A stretch of DNA of 64,000 nt from Variovorax sp. YR216 (GTDB lineage Bacteria > Pseudomonadota > Gammaproteobacteria > Burkholderiales > Burkholderiaceae_C). Where the stretch lies: contig NZ_FNRO01000002.1 in the NCBI RefSeq assembly GCF_900107745.1, positions 744,001-808,000 on the forward strand, written 5' to 3'. Positions 59,308 to 64,000 of the stretch are shown one piece after another. Both the position numbers and the translations under genes were made by a program. The first letter of the stretch is position 1, and each line of letters opens with the position of its first letter. The notes under the pieces are model-generated. The model was not told where the DNA came from and searched no databases. It worked only from the letters and a program-made list of their open reading frames with translations.

Positions 59308-59836
59308 CCTTCTCGTGCTCGAGATCGCGCAAGAGGGGCGTGATCGTCTGCTCCAGCACCTCGGGCGTCATCGGACCCGCATGGCGGAAGCGGACCCTTC
59401 CGGCGCGGTCGATCACGAAGGTCTCGGGCACGCCATAGACGCCGAAGTCGATGCCCGTGCGTCCGTCGATATCGGACATCGTCGCGGCATAGGGATTGCC
59501 CAGACGCTGGAGCCAAGCGCGCGCAGCCGCCGGCTGGTCCTTGTAGTTGAGCCCGTAGACCGGCACTCGGGTGCGCGCCGCAAAATCGACCAGCAAGGGA
59601 TGTTCCGCCTGGCAAGGCGTGCACCACGAGGCCCAGACGTTGAGCACCCACACCTTGCCTTGCATGTCGCTGCTGCGCAGGCTGCGCCCGTCGCTCTCGA
59701 GCAGCGGCAGCTCGAAGGCTGGCGCGGGCTTGCCGACCAGCGGCGACGGGAGCGCGCGCGGGTCGCGGCTCAGCCCGGCCGCGAGCGCGACGGCCAGCGC
59801 GAGGAACACGCCGAGCGGCAGCAGGAAACGGGTCAT
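59294..59836 (-). CDS. ccmG: Thiol:disulfide interchange protein CcmG (DsbE)
   Basis: 180 residues. N-terminal anchor (PLGVFLALAVALAAGL), then a thioredoxin domain with Cys72-Thr-Pro-Cys75 (WASWCTPCQAEHP) and cis-Pro YGVPETF. Reduces apocytochrome disulfides in the periplasm. Start overlaps the ccmF stop, and its end overlaps the ccmH start. Confidence 0.94.
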   Translation of the reverse strand: MTRFLLPLGVFLALAVALAAGLSRDPRALPSPLVGKPAPAFELPLLESDGRSLRSSDMQGKVWVLNVWASWCTPCQAEHPLLVDFAARTRVPVYGLNYKDQPAAARAWLQRLGNPYAATMSDIDGRTGIDFGVYGVPETFVIDRAGRVRFRHAGPMTPEVLEQTITPLLRDLEHEKDGHA

Positions 59837-61824
59837 ACCTGCGCCTCGCCGTGCACGAGGACTGCCGGCGCGGCGCCGCCGGCAACGCTCGCGCGTCTTG
59901 CCAGCCGGTAGCGCCGGTCACTTGCGGCAAGCAGGCCGCCGAGGGCCATCAGCAGGCAGCCGGCCCAGATCCAGCCGACGAACGGCTTCACATAAAGCCG
60001 CACCGCCCATCCGTGCTCGCCGAGCGATTCGCCGATGGCGACGTAGAGATCGCGCGTCCACCCGACGTCGATCGCGGCTTCGGTCGTCGGCATCTGCTGG
60101 CTGCGGTAGACGCGCCGTTCCGGCGAAAGCGTTGCAACGGGGTGGCCGTTGCGTGTCACGGTCAGCGCGCCGACCAGCGCTTCGTAGTTGGGTCCGACGG
60201 CCGGCGATACGCCATCGAAGCGGAAGGCATAGCCTGCCACTTCCACCGTGTCGCCGATCTTCATCGGCAACTCGCGCGTGCTCTCCTGGCTGCTGACCAG
60301 CGTGACCCCCGCGATGAACACGCCCACACCGGCATGGGCCAGCAGCATGCCGACATAGCCGGCTGGCAACTGGCGAAGTGCGGCGAGCCGTCGGCCGCCT
60401 TGATGGTGCAGGCGGTCGCCGAGACTGGCGATCGCGCTGGCGACGGCCCAGCAGGCGAGCGTCAAACCCAGTCCGGTCAGCGCTGAGGCATTGCGCAGCA
60501 CCGCCAGAAGGCCGAGCGCGACCGCAAGACTCGCGACGGCGGACCAGCGCAGCCGCTGGGTCACATCCGCAAGCTCGCTCCTGCGCCAGCGCATCAGCGG
60601 TGCGGCCCCCATCAGCAGCACCGCGGGCGCCATCAGCGGCACGAAGACCTGTTCGAAATACGCCGGCCCGACGGAAATCTTGCCGAGGCCCAGCACGTCG
60701 ACCAGCAATGGATACAGCGTGCCGAGCAGTACTGTCGCGGCGGCCACCGCGAGCAACACGTTGTTGGCCAGCAGCAGCGCTTCGCGCGACACCACCGCAA
60801 ACTCGGTGCGCCTTGCGAGCGCGGGCGCGCGCATCGCAAAAAGCAGCAGCGCGCCGCCGGTCACCAGCCCGAGCAATGCCAGGATGAAGGTGCCGCGCAG
60901 CGGATCGACAGCGAAGGCATGCACCGACGTCAGCACCCCTGAACGGACGAGGAAGGTGCCGAGCAGGCTCAGCGAGAAGGTGAAGATCGCGAGCAGCACC
61001 GTCCAGGCCCGGAACGCGCCGCGCTTCTCGGTGACGGCCAGCGAGTGGATCAATGCGGTGCCGGCGAGCCAGGGCATGAAGGAGGCGTTCTCGACCGGGT
61101 CCCAGAACCACCAGCCGCCCCAGCCCAGTTCGTAATAGGCCCAGGCGCTGCCGAGCATGATGCCCGTTGTGAGAAAAGCCCATGCCGCAAGCGTCCACGG
61201 CCGCGCCCAGCGCGCCCATGCGGCATCGAAGTGGCCGGAGATCAGGGCCGCGACCGCGAACGCGAAGCTCACTGAAAAGCCCACATAGCCCATGTAGAGC
61301 ATCGGCGGATGCAGCACCATGCCCGGGTCTTGCAGCAGCGGATTGAGATCGCGTCCTTCCATCGCGGGCGGCAGCAGGCGCAGGAAGGGGTTCGACGCGA
61401 ACAGCAGGAAAAGCAGGAAGCCGACGCTGATGGCCCCCATCACGCCGAGCACGCGCGCCACCATCACAGGCGGCAATCGCCGGCTGAAGAGCGACACCGC
61501 CACCGACCAGAGCGAGAGCATCAGCGTCCACAGGAGCATCGAGCCTTCATGCGAACCCCAGACGGCGGTGACGCGGTAGGCCAGCGGCAGTGCACTGTTG
61601 GAGTTGGCCGCCACGTAGCGCACGCTGAAGTCGTTGTCCGCGAAGGCCCAGGTGAGCGAGATGAATGCCGCCAGCACCAGCGTGCCCTGCAGGCGCGCGG
61701 CGGGGCGGGCCACGGCCATCCAGCCGCTTCTGCCGGTCGCCGCGCCGGCGAGCGGCAACACGGCTTGCACCGCGGCCACGAGCAGCGCGACGATGAGGCA
61801 GAAGTGGCCCAACTCGGCGTTCAT
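59833..61824 (-). CDS. ccmF: Heme lyase subunit CcmF
   Basis: 663 residues with about 15 membrane segments. The tryptophan-rich periplasmic motif [20 protein letters not shown] that contacts heme is present. Works with CcmH/CcmI to attach heme covalently to CxxCH sites of cytochromes c. The stop overlaps the ccmG start and its own ATG overlaps the ccmE stop. Confidence 0.95.
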   Translation of the reverse strand: MNAELGHFCLIVALLVAAVQAVLPLAGAATGRSGWMAVARPAARLQGTLVLAAFISLTWAFADNDFSVRYVAANSNSALPLAYRVTAVWGSHEGSMLLWTLMLSLWSVAVSLFSRRLPPVMVARVLGVMGAISVGFLLFLLFASNPFLRLLPPAMEGRDLNPLLQDPGMVLHPPMLYMGYVGFSVSFAFAVAALISGHFDAAWARWARPWTLAAWAFLTTGIMLGSAWAYYELGWGGWWFWDPVENASFMPWLAGTALIHSLAVTEKRGAFRAWTVLLAIFTFSLSLLGTFLVRSGVLTSVHAFAVDPLRGTFILALLGLVTGGALLLFAMRAPALARRTEFAVVSREALLLANNVLLAVAAATVLLGTLYPLLVDVLGLGKISVGPAYFEQVFVPLMAPAVLLMGAAPLMRWRRSELADVTQRLRWSAVASLAVALGLLAVLRNASALTGLGLTLACWAVASAIASLGDRLHHQGGRRLAALRQLPAGYVGMLLAHAGVGVFIAGVTLVSSQESTRELPMKIGDTVEVAGYAFRFDGVSPAVGPNYEALVGALTVTRNGHPVATLSPERRVYRSQQMPTTEAAIDVGWTRDLYVAIGESLGEHGWAVRLYVKPFVGWIWAGCLLMALGGLLAASDRRYRLARRASVAGGAAPAVLVHGEAQV

Positions 61825-62300
61825 GGCTTCTTCGGATCCGGCGTGGTGTCGCTCGCGTCGACCATCTGGCGTCGCACCTGATCGGCCTTCTTCAGCGCAT
61901 CGGCGGCTTCGGGCGGCATGTAGTTCTCGTCGTGCTTTGCGAGCACCTCCCTGGCGACGAAGACGCCGTCGCCGCCGAGCCTGCCGTTGGCGACCACGCC
62001 CTTGCCTTCGCGGAAGAGGTCCGGCAGAAGCCCGTGATAGACCACCGGCACGGTGTGCGCGGTATCTGTCACGACGAACCGCACCGTCAGGCCGTCGCCC
62101 TCGCGCCTGAGCGATCCCTTCTCGACCAGGCCCCCGAGCCGGAAGGTGCGCGCGGCCGGTGCTTCATGGGCTGCCACCTGTGAAGGACTGAAGAAGAAGA
62201 CGAGGTTCGACCGGAAGGCATTGAGCACCAGCGCCACCGCCACGCCCGCGCACGCGAGCGCCGCGATCAGCATGAAGAGACGGCGTTGCCGTACGGTCAT
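61821..62300 (-). CDS. ccmE: Heme chaperone CcmE
   Basis: 159 residues: one N-terminal membrane anchor ([19 protein letters not shown]) and an OB-fold domain. The covalent heme-binding motif is His123 in HDENYMPPE with Tyr127. Receives heme from CcmC and passes it to CcmF. ATG overlaps the ccmD stop. Confidence 0.95.
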   Translation of the reverse strand: MTVRQRRLFMLIAALACAGVAVALVLNAFRSNLVFFFSPSQVAAHEAPAARTFRLGGLVEKGSLRREGDGLTVRFVVTDTAHTVPVVYHGLLPDLFREGKGVVANGRLGGDGVFVAREVLAKHDENYMPPEAADALKKADQVRRQMVDASDTTPDPKKP

Positions 62301-62437
62301 GGGCGGTCGACCCTTGCTGCCTTGAAGCGCAGTCGCAATGCGACGAGCTCGACCGCGATCAGCACCGCCGTGATGCCGAAGGCCGCACCCACATAGCTCG
62401 TGTGGCCGCCCGATAGAAGTTGTGAGAACCAGTCCAT
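62297..62437 (-). CDS. ccmD: Heme exporter protein CcmD
   Basis: 46 residues. It starts [20 protein letters not shown], has a single membrane helix ([14 protein letters not shown]) and a basic tail ([12 protein letters not shown]), the classic CcmD shape. It releases holo-CcmE from the CcmABC complex. Its TGA overlaps the ccmE ATG. Easily missed because of its size. Confidence 0.9.
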   Translation of the reverse strand: MDWFSQLLSGGHTSYVGAAFGITAVLIAVELVALRLRFKAARVDRP

Positions 62438-62452
62438 GCGTTCCCCCCTGGA

Positions 62453-63214
62453 TCAACCGCCAACCACGCCGCGCTCTCGCAGGATGCATCGCACCCGCAC
62501 CAGCGCGACCGCGATCGAATACATCCAGCAGGCCAGCGTCATCAGCAGCATGCCGGCAAGCATCGTCATCGCCATTGACGGCGCGGCAGTGAGGCTGACC
62601 GACGCGCCCTGGTGCAGCGTGTTCCACCAGCGCACCGAAAAGTAGATGACCGGCACGTTCAGCGACCCCACGAGCGCGAGCACCGCGCAGGCGCGTTCGG
62701 CGCGGCGCGGTTCGTCGATCGCGGCTTCGAGCGCCATGTAGCCGAGGTAGAGGAAGAGCAGGAGCAGCTCCGAAGTGAGCCGCGCGTCCCATACCCACCA
62801 GGTGCCCCACGTGGGCTGCCCCCACAGCGCGCCGGTCAACAGGGCGATCGCGGTGAACATCGCACCGGTGGGCGCGAGCGCGGAGGCCATCGTCGACGAG
62901 AGCCGGGTGTGGAAGACCAGGGCCAGCGCCGAATACATCGCCATCACGAGATAGATGAACATCGACATCCACGCCGCGGGCACGTGGATGAAGATGATGC
63001 GGTACACCTCGCCCTGCTGCGCGTCGGTCGGTGCGACGAGGAAGCCCACGTAAAGGCCCGCGAGCGCGAACACGAGTGCAGCCGCGAAGAACCACGGCGC
63101 GAGCCGCCGCGCGATCGGATCGAAACGCCGCGGTGAGGCAAAGGCGAACCATCGCCAGCGAGGAGCGCCTGCCGCTTCGGGCGCATGGGGCGATGCATTC
63201 AGCAGATGGCTCAT
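62453..63214 (-). CDS. ccmC: Heme exporter/handling protein CcmC
   Basis: 253 residues from the ATG at 63214; a GTG at 63226, overlapping the ccmB stop, is an alternative. Six membrane segments and the [19 protein letters not shown] tryptophan-rich motif of the family. Transfers heme to CcmE. Lies 15 bases before ccmD. Confidence 0.93.
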   Translation of the reverse strand: MSHLLNASPHAPEAAGAPRWRWFAFASPRRFDPIARRLAPWFFAAALVFALAGLYVGFLVAPTDAQQGEVYRIIFIHVPAAWMSMFIYLVMAMYSALALVFHTRLSSTMASALAPTGAMFTAIALLTGALWGQPTWGTWWVWDARLTSELLLLFLYLGYMALEAAIDEPRRAERACAVLALVGSLNVPVIYFSVRWWNTLHQGASVSLTAAPSMAMTMLAGMLLMTLACWMYSIAVALVRVRCILRERGVVGG

Positions 63215-63222
63215 CGATGTGT

Positions 63223-63891
63223 TCACTCCATCGCGATGCGCAGTCCGGCCGCGGTGGCGATCGGACAAAGGAAAAGGGACAGTGCGAGGCACGCGCCCAG
63301 CAGCGAGAGCTGCGGCGCTACATCGAGCCCCGCGTCGGCCGCCGCGCCCGCACCCGCACCGAAGATCAGCACCGGCACGCAAAGCGGCAGCACGAGAATG
63401 CACAGCAGCACCGCGCCGCCGCGAAGACCCAGCGTGAGCGCCGCGCCGACACCGCCGATCAGGCTCAGCACCGGCGTGCCGATCAGCAGCGAGACCGCCA
63501 GCAGCAGGGCCGAAGACACCGGCAGTCCGTACTGCTGCGCGAGCAGCGGCGTGAGCATCATCAGCGGCAGCCCGCTGGTGACCCAGTGCGCACAGATCTT
63601 CGCAAGCACCAGCAGCGCCAGCGGATGCGGGGAGAGCAGGAGCTGGTCGAGGCTGCCGTCCGCGTACTCCTGCGAGAAGAGGCGCGACAGCGAGAGCATC
63701 GAGGCGAGCAGCGCCGCGACCCACAGGATGCCCGGCGCGAGCGCGCGCAACTGCTGCGGATCGGGCCCGATCGCCAGCGGGAACAGGCTGCTCGCGATCA
63801 CGAAGAACAGCAGGCACGACAGGATGCTGCCGCGCCGTCGCCATGCGAGCGAAACGTCGTGCAGCACGATGGCGGCGAAGAGCCTGGTCAT
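63223..63891 (-). CDS. ccmB: Heme exporter membrane subunit CcmB
   Basis: 222 residues with six membrane segments. The family block [21 protein letters not shown] in the first cytoplasmic loop is clear. Forms the CcmAB ABC complex that powers release of holo-CcmE. Starts three bases after the ccmA stop. Confidence 0.94.
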   Translation of the reverse strand: MTRLFAAIVLHDVSLAWRRRGSILSCLLFFVIASSLFPLAIGPDPQQLRALAPGILWVAALLASMLSLSRLFSQEYADGSLDQLLLSPHPLALLVLAKICAHWVTSGLPLMMLTPLLAQQYGLPVSSALLLAVSLLIGTPVLSLIGGVGAALTLGLRGGAVLLCILVLPLCVPVLIFGAGAGAAADAGLDVAPQLSLLGACLALSLFLCPIATAAGLRIAME

Positions 63892-63894
63892 GCG

Positions 63895-64000
63895 CTATCC
63901 GCCCAGGTGCAGCGCGCGGCCATCGACCGACAGCGGCTGGTGCGTGGCGACGACCGCGATGCCGCCCGCGCGCAGGTGCGCATCGAGCTGCGCATGGAAG
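63895..64000 (-). CDS. ccmA: Heme exporter ATPase CcmA, C-terminal end only
   Basis: Only the last 34 or so codons are in the window, ending at the TAG (63895-63897). The segment AQLDAHLRAGGIAVVATHQP contains the H-loop His of ABC ATPases (ATHQPL), as in CcmA. The rest of the gene lies beyond the right edge. First gene of ccmABCDEFGHI. Confidence 0.85.
   Translation of the reverse strand, partial: FHAQLDAHLRAGGIAVVATHQPLSVDGRALHLGG

Overview
The window reads as chromosomal DNA of a high-GC betaproteobacterium of the order Burkholderiales, most likely family Comamonadaceae (Variovorax-like). The reasons are the uniform GC-rich codon use, the gene neighbourhoods (uvrB next to an aromatic aminotransferase, iscRSUA-hscBA-fdx-dnaQ, aceE-aceF-lpdA with a lipoylated E3, phaZ-rnfB), and the beta-type PHA and Bug-transporter genes. 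The genus is inferred. Genes are tightly packed: no gene-free gap exceeds about 240 bases, and I see no insertion sequence, prophage, integrase or CRISPR array.

Layout. 1-2588 (minus): three genes of a sorbitol/mannitol-type ABC importer, running off the left edge. 2761-5219 (minus): two tandem MFS exporters, each preceded by a GGGTTAACCC palindrome. 5399-8247 (plus): a DUF2235 hydrolase, two small envelope proteins and dusA. 8263-11070: a TfdA-like dioxygenase and a Bug solute-binding protein, divergent from an IclR regulator. 11077-19215: a GntR regulator divergent from a methylmalonyl-CoA module (scpA, meaB, pccB, pccA, a VOC epimerase candidate). 19229-21883 (minus): phaZ-rnfB-lysE. 22119-25548: aromatic aminotransferase divergent from uvrB. 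25602-31947: the isc iron-sulfur operon ending in fdx and dnaQ, then tRNA-Val(CAC). 32236-40226: housekeeping genes (LhgO-like oxidase, YqjD/YqjE-like pair, pyrD, rpiA, a secreted glutaredoxin-like protein, prlC, folD). 40300-43469 (minus): a FixJ/FixL-style two-component pair. 43696-50510: the pyruvate dehydrogenase operon, with a proteasome-like (HslV/BPH-type) gene translationally coupled between aceF and lpdA. 50662-55746: NlpC peptidase, soluble PQQ-type sugar dehydrogenase, a lipoprotein hydrolase, an HpaB-family flavoprotein and an isochorismatase. 55759-57509 (minus): a MerR/TPR protein coupled to bacterial Ku. 57602-64000 (minus): a System I cytochrome c maturation operon, ccmABCDEFGHI, with ccmA cut by the right edge.

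How it fits together. The propionyl-CoA to succinyl-CoA genes form one co-directional cluster that carries carboxylase, mutase, mutase chaperone and probable epimerase, likely controlled by the divergent GntR protein through a 17-bp inverted repeat. The isc operon has a good IscR type 1 site over its promoter, a structured leader, and a terminator-like hairpin that separates iscRSUA from hscBA-fdx. The phaZ promoter carries a PhaR-type TGC-N3-GCA box.

The most unusual signals are (i) a dispersed repeat of about 85 bp, present four times, each copy starting within 0-6 bases after a stop codon and in the direction of transcription; (ii) the proteasome-like gene inside the PDH operon; (iii) a compact tfdA-like/Bug/iclR unit with paired candidate operators; and (iv) a Ku gene coupled to a MerR-TPR gene.
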